This document shows positions 27,618-36,532 of a DNA stretch of 64,000 nucleotides, piece after piece (the stretch's first letter is position 1; each line of letters starts with the position of its first letter). Made by a program: the position numbers and the translations under genes. The notes below the pieces were generated by a model, which had not been told where the DNA came from, made no database searches, and was given only the letters and a program-made list of their open reading frames with translations. Location of the stretch: contig NZ_WJIB01000003.1 in NCBI RefSeq assembly GCF_019400745.1, positions 310,001 through 374,000 of the forward strand, read 5' to 3'. This DNA is from Cohnella sp. CFH 77786 (GTDB taxonomy: Bacteria; Bacillota; Bacilli; Paenibacillales; Paenibacillaceae).

Positions 27618-28451
27618 ATGATCCGAATGGTAATCGCAGATGACGAGACGATGACGAGGATGGGCCTGTCCCAGCTCGCTTGGGAGAAGGAAGGGTTCGC
27701 GGTCGCCGGCGTCGCGGAGAACGGGCTGGAAGCGCTGGAGCTCGTCCGCAGCGCCGAGCCGGACCTGCTGCTGACCGACATCCGGATGCCCGGCCTGGAC
27801 GGCCTGGCGCTGATGGAAGCCGCCCACCGGGAGAAACCCGGCCTCAAGGTCATTTTCATCACGGCCTACCACCATATGGAGTACGCGCTGCAGGCGATCA
27901 AGCTGGGAGCGCTCGGCTTCGTTCTGAAGCCTACCGATCCCGACGAAATCCTGGAAACGTGCCGGAATGCCAAAAAGCGGATCGAGGAGGAGCGGGAGCG
28001 GAAGCGAGCGGAGGAGGGTCTCCGGGGACAGCTCAAGGAAATCTCGCTGGCGCTGCAGAACAAGCTCGTGCCCGAACCGGAGGAAGCGGCGCCGCACGGA
28101 GTCGTCCAGGACATCTTGGCCGACATGGCCGAGCAGTACGCGTCCGAGATCACGATCGAGCAGATGGCGAGGAAGTACCACTTCCATCCCGATTATTTGA
28201 GCCGCATGTTCAAACGGGAAACCGGCGACCATTTCTCGAACACGCTCGCCCGCATCCGCATGCAGAAAGCGGTGGAGCTGCTCGCCGACCGCCGGGTTAA
28301 AGTATACGAGATTTCGGAAAAGGTAGGCATCCGCGACACGCGTTATTTCGGGCAATTGTTCAAAAAACGTTACGGAGTGACGCCGGGCGATTTCCGCAAA
28401 AGGCTGTTCGCCGGTCAGCCGGAAACGGAATCGGAAGCGGAAGAAGCCTGA
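27618..28451 (+). CDS. YesN-type response regulator (compact)
   Basis: ATG 27618 follows AAAGGAG (27601-27607) and gives a normal receiver opening (RMVIADDETMTRMGLSQ); the upstream open frame overlapping GH43 is a shadow. At 277 residues it is short for the family: receiver with D54 (LLTDIRMPGLD) and the LKPTD switch, a coiled-coil-like linker (KKRIEEERERKRAEEGLRGQ), then the AraC-type domain (EITIEQMARKYHFHPDYLSRMFKRETG, VYEISEKVGIRDTRYFGQLFKKRYG). The stop overlaps the start of the kinase by one base. It probably controls the importer that follows the kinase. Confidence 0.88.
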   Translation: MIRMVIADDETMTRMGLSQLAWEKEGFAVAGVAENGLEALELVRSAEPDLLLTDIRMPGLDGLALMEAAHREKPGLKVIFITAYHHMEYALQAIKLGALGFVLKPTDPDEILETCRNAKKRIEEERERKRAEEGLRGQLKEISLALQNKLVPEPEEAAPHGVVQDILADMAEQYASEITIEQMARKYHFHPDYLSRMFKRETGDHFSNTLARIRMQKAVELLADRRVKVYEISEKVGIRDTRYFGQLFKKRYGVTPGDFRKRLFAGQPETESEAEEA

Positions 28452-30283
28452 TGCTGTCCCGCCTGTGGTCATCCGTCCGCCGGTCCGTCGCCGATCTCAA
28501 AATCCGCAACAAGCTGTTCGCCGCCTTCCTGCTGCTCAACATGCTGCCGCTCGCCGCGATCGGCGCGCTGACGTACCAGAAGTCGAGCTCTCTCCTGCAG
28601 GAGAGGACGAATGATTATACCGCCGATCTGCTGTCGGAGGTCAGCCGGAATATCGAGCTCACGCTAAGGGAAATCGACAGCCTCTACTACTCCATTTTCA
28701 CGAACGAGCTCATCCGGACGAACTTGTCCCGGGCCAACAAAGGACTCATGTCGGAAGGCGAATATTTCTCCGCTTCGTACAAGACGTTCAGCATCCTGCA
28801 GAGCTACGTGCTGGACCGGGAGGACGTGCAGGCGGTGAACGTCTACGCTTTGGACAAGAAGTTCCTGTTCCAGGCGGGAGAATACCCGATGTACGTGCCC
28901 TTGACCCGGAAGGAATGGGACCGGATCGAGCGCAACAAAGGGAACCTCGTCTGGTTCCGGCCGGAGAACGAGCGGTCCGTGGTGGCAGCGGCGAGCTCCA
29001 TTTACGATACAGACACGCTTCGGAAAAGCGGCTACTTCGTGCTCGGATTCAAGGAGGACGCGCTGCTTGCGATCTACAGCCGGATCAAGCTGCACGACCA
29101 GGGGGAGCTGTTTATGGTCGACGGCGGCGGGCAAATCATTTCCCATCGGGACAAATCGCGGATCGGCACGCGACTGGAGGCGCCCTATCTGGACCCGGTC
29201 CGGACGGCCTCCGGTTCCTCCGGGAATTTCTCCGCCCAAGCGGACGGGAGGGAACAGATCGTCTCCTTCCACGAGATCGGGGATACCGACTGGAAGCTCG
29301 TCAGCGTCATCCCGGCCGCGCAATATTCCAGCCTGTCGCTTCTGCTGCGCAACTGGATGATCGCCGTGTTCGCCGCCGTTTCCGCCCTTGCCCTGATTCT
29401 CTCGTACTTGCTGTCGAACAACATTTCCAAACCGATCCGGCGTTTGTCCGCGATGATGAAGAGCGTCGAACGGGACAACTGGGACGTGCAATCCGATTAC
29501 CGTTCCCGCAGCGAAATCGGCATCCTGTCCCGCAACTTCAACCGGATGATCGGCCGCATCCGCTATCTGATCCACCAGGTGTACCAGGAAGAGCTGCTGA
29601 AGCAGAGGACGCAGCTGAAGTACCTCATGTTCCAGATCAACCCCCACTTCCTGTTCAACACGCTGGAGACGATCAACTGGGTCGCCCGCATTCAGGGCGC
29701 TCCGGAGGTCGGCAAGCTGTCGAAAGCGCTCGGGGATTTGATGAGGGAAGGAATCAAAGGCAAGGAGTTCGTTCCGTTCGAGCGCGAGCTCGCGAATTTG
29801 AAGAACTACCTGTACATTCAAAAATACCGCTACGACGACAAAATCGAGGTCCGGTTCGAAATCGCCGGGGAAGTGCTGGGGGCCGCCGTTCCGCGTTTCA
29901 TTTTGCAGCCGCTCGTGGAGAACGCGATGGTGCACGGGATGGAGACGAAAATGGGGAGAGGGACGATCGAAATCCAAGCGGAGTTGTCCGGAGAAACGCT
30001 CAAGATCACGGTGCGCGACGACGGGCTCGGCATCGAACCCCGCCGGCTGGCCGAAATTCGCGCTTCCCTTGAAACGGTGTCTGAGGATGACGCGCACGGC
30101 ATCGGGCTGACCAACGTGCATCGACGCATCCGCCTGCACTACGGAGCCGAATACGGTCTTACGATCGACAGCTCGACGGGAGCGGGAACCGCCGTCCGGC
30201 TCACGCTTCCGAAGAAGTCGGAAATTTCGACCGCGAAGTCGGAATCGTCCCATCGTGAAATGCCGGAAGCGACTTTACGATGA
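28451..30283 (+). CDS. YesM-type sensor histidine kinase
   Basis: ATG 28451 shares its A with the TGA of the regulator. The 610-residue protein has a membrane segment (LFAAFLLLNMLPLAAIGAL), an extracellular dCache-like sensor part (ending near EIGDTDWKLVSVIPAAQYS), a second membrane segment (WMIAVFAAVSALALILSYLL), HAMP (RRLSAMMKSVERDNWDVQS) and the kinase core. H399 in QINPHFLFNTLETINWV is the phospho-acceptor; the N box is LQPLVENAMVHGM and the G box VRDDGLGIE. It is co-transcribed with the regulator before it and probably with the binding-protein gene 33 bp after it. Confidence 0.9.
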   Translation: MLSRLWSSVRRSVADLKIRNKLFAAFLLLNMLPLAAIGALTYQKSSSLLQERTNDYTADLLSEVSRNIELTLREIDSLYYSIFTNELIRTNLSRANKGLMSEGEYFSASYKTFSILQSYVLDREDVQAVNVYALDKKFLFQAGEYPMYVPLTRKEWDRIERNKGNLVWFRPENERSVVAAASSIYDTDTLRKSGYFVLGFKEDALLAIYSRIKLHDQGELFMVDGGGQIISHRDKSRIGTRLEAPYLDPVRTASGSSGNFSAQADGREQIVSFHEIGDTDWKLVSVIPAAQYSSLSLLLRNWMIAVFAAVSALALILSYLLSNNISKPIRRLSAMMKSVERDNWDVQSDYRSRSEIGILSRNFNRMIGRIRYLIHQVYQEELLKQRTQLKYLMFQINPHFLFNTLETINWVARIQGAPEVGKLSKALGDLMREGIKGKEFVPFERELANLKNYLYIQKYRYDDKIEVRFEIAGEVLGAAVPRFILQPLVENAMVHGMETKMGRGTIEIQAELSGETLKITVRDDGLGIEPRRLAEIRASLETVSEDDAHGIGLTNVHRRIRLHYGAEYGLTIDSSTGAGTAVRLTLPKKSEISTAKSESSHREMPEATLR

Positions 30284-30316
30284 AAGAGCAGGAACATTTC
30301 CGATGGGGGGATTCGC

Positions 30317-31693
30317 TTGAAAACGAGAAAGTGGACCGTCCTGCTCACGGTCGCCGCGATGCTGCTTGCCTTGCTGAGCGCATGCGGAGGCAGGAGCAAC
30401 AACGACGAAGGAGCGGCAAGCCCGCCGGCAACCCAGTCGGCCAGCCCGTCCGCCGGTGCGTCCGCAAGCCCGGAGCCCAGCGGCGCCAAAGAGAAGTCCA
30501 AGCTGCTCGTCTACGATTGGCAGACGTCGGACAGCGCGCAATTCAAGATCATGGAAGACATGATCGCCGAGTACAATGCCAAACCGGACGCCAAGGCGAC
30601 GCTCACTTCCCAGCATCTGCCGGGCAGCGACGTCTACTACCCGAAACTGAACGCTTCGCTCGCGGCGAACAGCGGCCCCGACGTGTTTCCGCTGCACGGA
30701 GCCGGGAAATTGAAGACGTACAGCGACGCGGGCCGGCTGATGGATCTGACCGGTATCCTGGACGCGGAGCCGGATTGGAAAAACAGCTTCACGTCCGGCG
30801 CGTTTAACCTGCTCACCCAAGGCGGCAAGATCTATGCGGTGCCGACTTCGTTCGCGGCCGTGCCGCTTTTCTACAACAAGGACATATTCGCGAAATACAA
30901 CCTCCAGCCTCCGCAAACCTATGACGACCTGAAGAACGTCGTCAAGGTGCTGAAGGACAACGGCGTCACCCCGTTCGCCTTCGGCTCCAAGGACGCCTGG
31001 ACGAGCGCCCTGTTCAGCGAGATGATCGCCAATCGGATCGGCGGAGACGAGCCGTTCAACAAAATTCTAGATGGAAGCGGTTCTTGGACGGATCCTTCGT
31101 TCATCGAGACGGGCAAAGTGCTGAACGAGCTCAAGGACCTCGGCGCGTTCCCGAAAGGCTTCCTCGGCCTCGACAACAACGCGATCAACAATATGTTCAA
31201 AAACGGCGAAGCCGCCATGTTCGTCATGGGCAGCTGGGCGATCGGCAACATGGTGAAGGAAGATTCGAAAGTCAAGAATTCGGTTGGCATCGCCAAGTTT
31301 CCGACCTTCCCGGGCGGCAAGGGCGACATCGACGTCTGGCTCGGACAGCCGAGCTATAACCTGGCGATCAACGCCAGCACCAAAGATAAAGACGCGGCCA
31401 TAGACTACCTCAAAATGTTCACGAGCGACAAATACCAGCAGCGGATCGCGATCGAGGCGGGGGAAATCCCGGCGACGAACGTCCAGCTCGATCCCGCGAA
31501 AGTGCCGGCCATTTCCCAAGACCTGCAGAAGGCGATGTCCACGATGAAGGGCATGTTCATCTTCTACGACGTCGGTCTGGGGGCCAAGATCGGCGACGAA
31601 TACAACAAGACGATCCAAGGGATACTCGCCGGCAAGAAGGTGGAGGACGCGTTCCAAGCGCTGGAGCAGTACACGAAGGATAACCGCGGGTAA
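30317..31693 (+). CDS. Family 1 sugar-binding lipoprotein
   Basis: The start is TTG 30317 behind a G-rich ribosome site (GGGGGGA at 30305-30311); an ATG with better spacing is not present. The 458-residue protein has a lipoprotein signal peptide ending ALLSAC and a Ser/Ala/Pro-rich linker, then a typical SBP_bac_1 fold of the MsmE/UgpB kind (LLVYDWQTSDSAQFKIMEDM, AVPLFYNKDIFAKYNLQPPQTYDDL, GEAAMFVMGSWAIGNM, WLGQPSYNLAINASTKDKDAAIDYL). The ligand is likely a neutral xylo- or arabino-oligosaccharide from the genomic setting, but this is inference. A strong terminator follows before the permease genes. Confidence 0.88.
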   Translation: MKTRKWTVLLTVAAMLLALLSACGGRSNNDEGAASPPATQSASPSAGASASPEPSGAKEKSKLLVYDWQTSDSAQFKIMEDMIAEYNAKPDAKATLTSQHLPGSDVYYPKLNASLAANSGPDVFPLHGAGKLKTYSDAGRLMDLTGILDAEPDWKNSFTSGAFNLLTQGGKIYAVPTSFAAVPLFYNKDIFAKYNLQPPQTYDDLKNVVKVLKDNGVTPFAFGSKDAWTSALFSEMIANRIGGDEPFNKILDGSGSWTDPSFIETGKVLNELKDLGAFPKGFLGLDNNAINNMFKNGEAAMFVMGSWAIGNMVKEDSKVKNSVGIAKFPTFPGGKGDIDVWLGQPSYNLAINASTKDKDAAIDYLKMFTSDKYQQRIAIEAGEIPATNVQLDPAKVPAISQDLQKAMSTMKGMFIFYDVGLGAKIGDEYNKTIQGILAGKKVEDAFQALEQYTKDNRG

Positions 31694-31711
31694 CCGCACG
31701 GACGAACGCGG

Positions 31712-31737
31712 AAGGAGGAGCCCGTCTCCTCCTTTTT
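31712..31737 (+). terminator. Strong terminator inside the ABC operon
   Basis: AAGGAGGAG (31712-31720) pairs perfectly with CTCCTCCTT (31726-31734) and a T-run follows. It lies between the binding protein and permease genes, so it likely lowers permease expression to a fraction of that of the binding protein. Confidence 0.8.
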
Positions 31738-31776
31738 TCGCGGGGCGCCGGACGAATGTGGGGGGGGGGTGAAGGC

Positions 31777-32661
31777 TTGGAGAAGCTGCTGAGGAAAAAA
31801 ACGACGATCCTGTTCTTTACGGTCCCGGCCCTCTTGTTCTATACCGCCATCGTGTTCGTGCCGATTCTGTTCTCGATCTACTACAGCTTTTTCAGCTGGG
31901 ACGCGATCAGTCCGCGGAAGTACGTCGGCCTGGACAACTTCGTCCGCATGTTCACGAAAGACGACGTATTCGTCACCAGCGTGAAGAACATGCTGTTCCT
32001 GACGGTCACGAGCATCGTTTTCCAACAGGTTCTCGGGTTCATGCTGGCCGTGTTCATCACGAGCCGAATCAAGGGCAAAGAGTTTTTCAAAAACGTTTAC
32101 TTCTTCCCCGCCGTCATCAGCAGCGTGGCCGTCGGCATGCTGTGGACGTTCATTTACGATCCGGGCATCGGACTGCTTAACGGCTTCTTGGGCTTGATCG
32201 GATTGGGTTCGCTTCAGCATCAATGGCTGTACGAGCCGGCCACCGCGATGTGGGCGATCACGACCGTCGTCTCCTGGCAATATGTCGGGTACACGATGAT
32301 TCTGTACGTCGCGGCGATCCAGAACGTGCCCGGCGAAATCTTCGAGTCCGCCCGGATCGACGGCGCGGTGGGGTGGAGGCTCGTCCGTACGATGACGATT
32401 CCGCTCGTGCGTCCCATTATCAAAGTCAGTACCGTGCTGATTACGATCGGCTCGCTCAAGTTTTTTGACCTCGTGTTCGTCATGACCCGGGGAGGGCCGG
32501 CCGACTCCACCACCGTGCTCGCCTTGCACATGTACAGCCGCTCGTTCTCCCAATTGGAGTACGGATACGGCGACGCGCTGGCCGTCGTGCTGCTGGCGAT
32601 GTGCCTGGCCGCGACAATGATCATCCATGCGATCTTCCGGAAATCGGAAGTGGAGTACTGA
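31777..32661 (+). CDS. ABC sugar permease, UgpA/MalF type
   Basis: I choose TTG 31777 as the start because GGGGGTGAAGG precedes it and the protein then begins EKLLRKKTTILFFTVPALLFY; the alternative ATG at 31756 lies before the G10 tract and would add GGG-rich residues. About 294 residues with six hydrophobic segments and the EAA loop FESARIDGAVGWRLVRTMTIPLVRP. It ends FRKSEVEY, which is common in this family. It works with the next gene and with an ATPase encoded elsewhere. Confidence 0.88.
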   Translation: MEKLLRKKTTILFFTVPALLFYTAIVFVPILFSIYYSFFSWDAISPRKYVGLDNFVRMFTKDDVFVTSVKNMLFLTVTSIVFQQVLGFMLAVFITSRIKGKEFFKNVYFFPAVISSVAVGMLWTFIYDPGIGLLNGFLGLIGLGSLQHQWLYEPATAMWAITTVVSWQYVGYTMILYVAAIQNVPGEIFESARIDGAVGWRLVRTMTIPLVRPIIKVSTVLITIGSLKFFDLVFVMTRGGPADSTTVLALHMYSRSFSQLEYGYGDALAVVLLAMCLAATMIIHAIFRKSEVEY

Positions 32662-32677
32662 CGGGAGGGAGCGAGAC

Positions 32678-33526
32678 ATGACGACGCCTCAAGCTTCGAA
32701 CGCCCGCGTCCGAATCGGTACGGCGGCGATATACGCCATTCTGGGAATCGGCGCGATGGCCTATATCTACCCTTTGCTCTGGCTTTTGCTCAATTCGCTG
32801 AAAGAAACGCCCCAAATTTTCGAGAACCCGTGGAGCCTGCCGTCGCGCTGGATGTGGAGCAATTATCCGAACGCGTGGACGACCGGACAGGTGAGCACCT
32901 ATCTGTTCAACTCCGTGCTGATGACGGCCGCGACGCTGACCGTCGTTCTGTTGCTCAGCGCGATGGCCGCTTTCTCGCTCACGAAGCTGCGCTGGAAGGC
33001 GTCCAAATGGACGCTGCTGTATGTGCTGATCGGCTTCATGGTTCCGGTTCACGCGACGCTGATTCCGCTGTTCGTCAATTTTACCAAGCTGCATCTGGTC
33101 GATTCCCAATTCGGTCTCATCCTGATCTATATCGCGTTCGGCTTGCCGTCCGCGATCCTGGTGCTGTGCGGGTTCTTGACCGCGATTCCGAACGAGATGA
33201 TGGAAGCGGCGGTCATGGACGGCTGCTCGATGTACGGCGTGTTCTGGCGCATCGTGCTGCCGATTTCGTCGTCCGCGCTCATGACCGTAACCATCCTTAG
33301 CTTCGTCGGCGTATGGAACGAGCTGCTGCTCGCGCTGATTTTCCTGACGGACCAGGGGAAATTCACGCTGCCCGTCGGGCTGACGAGATTCTCCGATTTA
33401 TACACGACGGACTACGCGCCGATGTTCGCCGCCGTCATGATCGCGACGATTCCCACGATCGTGCTGTTCGCCGTCTTCAACAAACGCGTGCTGGCCGGCA
33501 TGGCGGAAGGCGCGATCAAAGGTTGA
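32678..33526 (+). CDS. ABC sugar permease, UgpE/MalG type
   Basis: ATG 32678 follows GGGAGGG (32663-32669) and gives a 282-residue protein. Membrane segments begin at AIYAILGIGAMAYIYPLLWLLL; the EAA loop is MMEAAVMDGCSMYGVFWRIVLPISS. It ends FNKRVLAGMAEGAIKG, a classic carboxy-terminus of this permease class. It is the last gene of the second importer operon and is followed by a rho-independent terminator at 33547. Confidence 0.9.
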   Translation: MTTPQASNARVRIGTAAIYAILGIGAMAYIYPLLWLLLNSLKETPQIFENPWSLPSRWMWSNYPNAWTTGQVSTYLFNSVLMTAATLTVVLLLSAMAAFSLTKLRWKASKWTLLYVLIGFMVPVHATLIPLFVNFTKLHLVDSQFGLILIYIAFGLPSAILVLCGFLTAIPNEMMEAAVMDGCSMYGVFWRIVLPISSSALMTVTILSFVGVWNELLLALIFLTDQGKFTLPVGLTRFSDLYTTDYAPMFAAVMIATIPTIVLFAVFNKRVLAGMAEGAIKG

Positions 33527-33546
33527 GCAACCGCATGGAATAGAAG

Positions 33547-33583
33547 GCTGCCGGATCCTCCGCGGATTCAGGCGGCTTTTTTT
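33547..33583 (+). terminator. Rho-independent terminator of the second importer operon
   Basis: GCTGCCGGATCC pairs with GGATTCAGGCGGC (G-T pairs and one bulged A) around TCCGC, then seven Ts. Confidence 0.85.
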
Positions 33584-33762
33584 GTTGTCCGGGTAAATTC
33601 AAACGAACTCGAAATGGGAATGCTACGGAGAACCGGCGGGCTTGGGGAAAAACTGTCGAATGATGGCCGGACAGGCTATACCCAGCGCGTTTACACTGTG
33701 ATAATATAAGGAAGGCAAATTGCGCCAAATCACCATTGACCCCTAGGAAAGAAGGGCTGTTC

Positions 33763-34377
33763 GTGTTCAAGAAAAAAGACATCTTTTTCAAAACGCTGGA
33801 ACAAATGGCGGACGTGATCGTTACGACCGTCGACCGTTTCGAGGCCGCCGTGAGCGGCGAGCTGCCGAATCTGGCGGATTTCACGAAAGAGATGAAGGAT
33901 TTCGAGCACAAGGGCGACGAGTTCACCCATACGATCATTACGGAGCTGAACAAAACGTTTATCACGCCCATCGAGCGCGAAGACATCATGGAGCTGGTCA
34001 AACGGCTGGATGACGTGCTGGACGGCATCGAAGCTTGCGTCTCCCGTTTCGACATGTACGGCATTGTCAAGTCCGACGTCTACATTCGGAAGTTCGCGGA
34101 CTGCCTCCGCCGCTGCTCGCTCGAGATCAAAGCCGCCATCTACCTGTTGACCCAGAAGAAGCTGCTCGCCATGCAGCCCCACTGCGTCAATCTGCACGAG
34201 CTCGAGAACGAGGGCGACGCCCTGATGCGCCAAGGGGTCAAGCATCTGTTCCAAAACGTGAAGGATCCGATCGAACTGCTGAAGTACAAGGAGCTGTACG
34301 AGCGTCTTGAGGAAACGACCGACTCGTGCGAGCATGTTGCCAATACGCTCCAATCGATTATCATGCGGAATTCTTGA
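33763..34377 (+). CDS. DUF47 / PhoU-like protein (YkaA-like)
   Basis: GTG 33763 gives a 204-residue protein with AGAAGGG upstream; the frame reaches back to TTG 33736, but the family starts at FKKKDIFFKTLEQ. The protein is a mostly helical PhoU-like domain with the metal-site words DFEHKGDEFTHTIITELNKTFITPIEREDIMEL and HELENEGDALMRQ. DUF47 proteins stand next to low-affinity phosphate permeases and are thought to regulate them. The PiT-type permease gene begins 31 bp downstream, matching the ykaA-pit pair of Bacillus. Confidence 0.88.
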   Translation: MFKKKDIFFKTLEQMADVIVTTVDRFEAAVSGELPNLADFTKEMKDFEHKGDEFTHTIITELNKTFITPIEREDIMELVKRLDDVLDGIEACVSRFDMYGIVKSDVYIRKFADCLRRCSLEIKAAIYLLTQKKLLAMQPHCVNLHELENEGDALMRQGVKHLFQNVKDPIELLKYKELYERLEETTDSCEHVANTLQSIIMRNS

Positions 34378-34408
34378 CATTACTTAAGCAGGGACGGATC
34401 AAACCCAT

Positions 34409-35413
34409 ATGGATCTTACAACGGTTCTGGTTGTCATTATCGTCATTCTGGCGCTTAGCTTCGACTTCATCAACGGGTTCCACGATACGGCCAACGCGAT
34501 CGCGACGGCCGTATCGACGCGTTCCCTGACGCCGCGCCGGGCCATCCTTCTCGCATCCCTCATGAACCTGCTCGGGGCCTTGATGTTCACGGGGGTCGCC
34601 AAGACGATCGGAGGGAAGGTTACCGACCCCTTCAAGCTGGAGCACGGGCTGACCGTCGTCATCGCCACGCTTCTGGCCGCGATCGCCTGGAATTTGCTCA
34701 CCTGGTGGAGAGGGCTTCCGTCTTCTTCCTCCCATGCCCTGATCGGGGCTCTTGCCGGGGCCGCGATCGCGTCCGAAGGCTGGGACGGCATCAATTACGG
34801 CGGATTCTCGAGCATCGTGATGGGCCTCGTGTTTTCCCCGATAATAGCGTTCGTGCTGGGCTTTCTCATCATGTTTTTGCTGAAACACGTTTTCGCCAAT
34901 TCGAGCCCGCATCAGGTCAACAAAGTGTTCCGCAAGGGACAGTGGGTGACCGCCGCTTTCCAAGCGTTCACCCACGGCACGAACGATGCCCAGAAGGCGA
35001 TGGGCGTCATCACGATGGCGCTCATCGCGGCCGGCCTGCAGTCCGATCTCGAAGTCGCCTTGTGGGTGAAGATTTCCGCCGCCCTCGCGATGGCCTTGGG
35101 CACTTCGGTCGGAGGCTGGAAGATCATCAAGACGATGGGGACGAAAATTTTCAAAATCGAACCGATCAACGGATTTTCGGCCGATCTCAGCTCGGCGTCG
35201 GTTATTCTGACGGCGACGTTGACTCATTTTCCGGTCAGCACCACGCACGCCATCACTTCCTCGATCCTGGGGGTCGGAGCGGCCAAGAAATTCAACAGCG
35301 TCAAATGGAACGTCGCGGGACGCATCGTCATGACCTGGATCATCACGATTCCCGCCGTAGCGGTGCTGGCGTCGCTGATCTACGCGGTGCTGAGCCTGTT
35401 TCTGCACGATTGA
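34409..35413 (+). CDS. pit: PiT-family inorganic phosphate transporter
   Basis: ATG 34409 gives a 334-residue membrane protein of the usual bacterial PiT length. Signature repeats are visible: the N-terminal FDFINGFHDTANAIATAVSTRSLTPR and the C-terminal FTHGTNDAQKAMGVITMAL with GTSVGGWKIIKTMG, plus GLPSSSSHALIGALAGAA and FPVSTTHAITSSILGVG. It imports metal-phosphate complexes with protons or cations. Its pairing with the DUF47 gene and the presence of secreted phosphatase genes elsewhere in the window suggest good equipment for scavenging phosphate. Confidence 0.92.
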   Translation: MDLTTVLVVIIVILALSFDFINGFHDTANAIATAVSTRSLTPRRAILLASLMNLLGALMFTGVAKTIGGKVTDPFKLEHGLTVVIATLLAAIAWNLLTWWRGLPSSSSHALIGALAGAAIASEGWDGINYGGFSSIVMGLVFSPIIAFVLGFLIMFLLKHVFANSSPHQVNKVFRKGQWVTAAFQAFTHGTNDAQKAMGVITMALIAAGLQSDLEVALWVKISAALAMALGTSVGGWKIIKTMGTKIFKIEPINGFSADLSSASVILTATLTHFPVSTTHAITSSILGVGAAKKFNSVKWNVAGRIVMTWIITIPAVAVLASLIYAVLSLFLHD

Positions 35414-35517
35414 AGCCGAGGTACGCAAAATAGGCATTTCGATTAATTCAAACCGCACCGTCCGGTTAATACAATATGGATGAAGGCAGACGACAGGATC
35501 GGAGCTGGAGGACACCC

Positions 35518-36462
35518 ATGCTGGCATCTACCGAAAAAGCGAAATCGTGCGAAACGTTGCTGAGCGAATTTCGCCGGGAGAAGACCTCGGCTTTCGGGGA
35601 GAAGTTGGTTTTCTCCGGCGTGGGAACCCGGGACGTATACAATATCAGCGCGCCATTCATGGACGAAGGGGAGACGGTGATCGCGGGACGCGTGGAGGAG
35701 CGCAGCAGCGAGTCTGCGGAAGTGATGTTCTTCGCCTTGCGGGGAGAGGAATGGGTTCCCCGGCCGGGAGCGCCGGTATTTGCCTTGCAGGATCCGTTCG
35801 TCGCATTCATCCGGGGAGAGCTTGTTTTCGGGGGCGTCGAGGTGTACTTCGACGGCGACGATCCCCACTATGTCACCTCCTGGCGGACCGTCTTTTACCG
35901 GGGCGGGAACATATCCGAGCTTCGGCCGTTCGCCAAAGGCCCGCTGACGATGAAGGATATCCGCCTCCTTGAACTCCGGAGCGGCAAGATCGGCGTCTTC
36001 ACGAGACCCATGATGGTAGACGGCGCCCGGGCGATGATCGGCTACACGGAAATCGGCGACCTCTCGGAGCTCACCGAGGAAGCGATCGACGGTGCCGACC
36101 TGCTGCGCAACCAATTCCTCCCTGACGAATGGGGCGGCGCGAATGAAGCGCACTTGCTCGCGAACGGAACGGTAGGGGTTCTCGGCCATGTCGCGTACAT
36201 GGAGAACAACAACATCCGCCACTATTATCCGATGGCGTTCGCTTTCGATCCCGAGACGCGCAGGCATTCACCGCTGAAGCTGCTGGCGGAGCGGAGCATG
36301 TTCCCGGACGGCCCGGCCAAACGTCCCGACCTGAGTGACGTCCTGTTCAGCGGAGGGCTTGTTCGCTTGAAGGACGGCAATGCCCGCTTGTACACGGGCG
36401 TCAGCGACGCGGAAGCGCACGCGATCGTCATCTCCGATCCGTTCATCGAATATGAGACCTAA
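35518..36462 (+). CDS. DUF1861-like protein (possible propeller glycan-phosphorylase relative)
   Basis: ATG 35518 follows GGAGG (35507-35511); the frame extends back to 35476 without support. The 314-residue cytoplasmic-looking protein has no signal peptide. Words such as FSGVGTRDVYNISAPF, VIAGRVEERSSESAEVMFF, GKIGVFTRPMM, WGGANEAHLLANGTVGVLGHVA and YPMAFAFDPETRRHSPLKLLAERS fit DUF1861, whose members have a five-bladed-propeller plan like GH43/GH130 enzymes. No reaction is established. It might act on sugar released from surface glycans, but this is a guess. It lies alone between two terminators. Confidence 0.6.
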   Translation: MLASTEKAKSCETLLSEFRREKTSAFGEKLVFSGVGTRDVYNISAPFMDEGETVIAGRVEERSSESAEVMFFALRGEEWVPRPGAPVFALQDPFVAFIRGELVFGGVEVYFDGDDPHYVTSWRTVFYRGGNISELRPFAKGPLTMKDIRLLELRSGKIGVFTRPMMVDGARAMIGYTEIGDLSELTEEAIDGADLLRNQFLPDEWGGANEAHLLANGTVGVLGHVAYMENNNIRHYYPMAFAFDPETRRHSPLKLLAERSMFPDGPAKRPDLSDVLFSGGLVRLKDGNARLYTGVSDAEAHAIVISDPFIEYET

Positions 36463-36467
36463 CGGCG

Positions 36468-36514
36468 GGGCCGGCATGGCGCGGAGTATCGATGCTCCGA
36501 GCCCGTGCCGGCCC
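36468..36514. terminator. Convergent hairpin between the DUF1861-like and YqfQ-like genes
   Basis: GGGCCGGCA (36468-36476) pairs with TGCCGGCCC (36506-36514), and inside it GGAGTATCGATGCTCC folds on itself. It probably stops transcripts from both sides; the T-tracts are weak. Confidence 0.6.
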
Positions 36515-36532
36515 TTCGCGTCCTGCGGGAGG

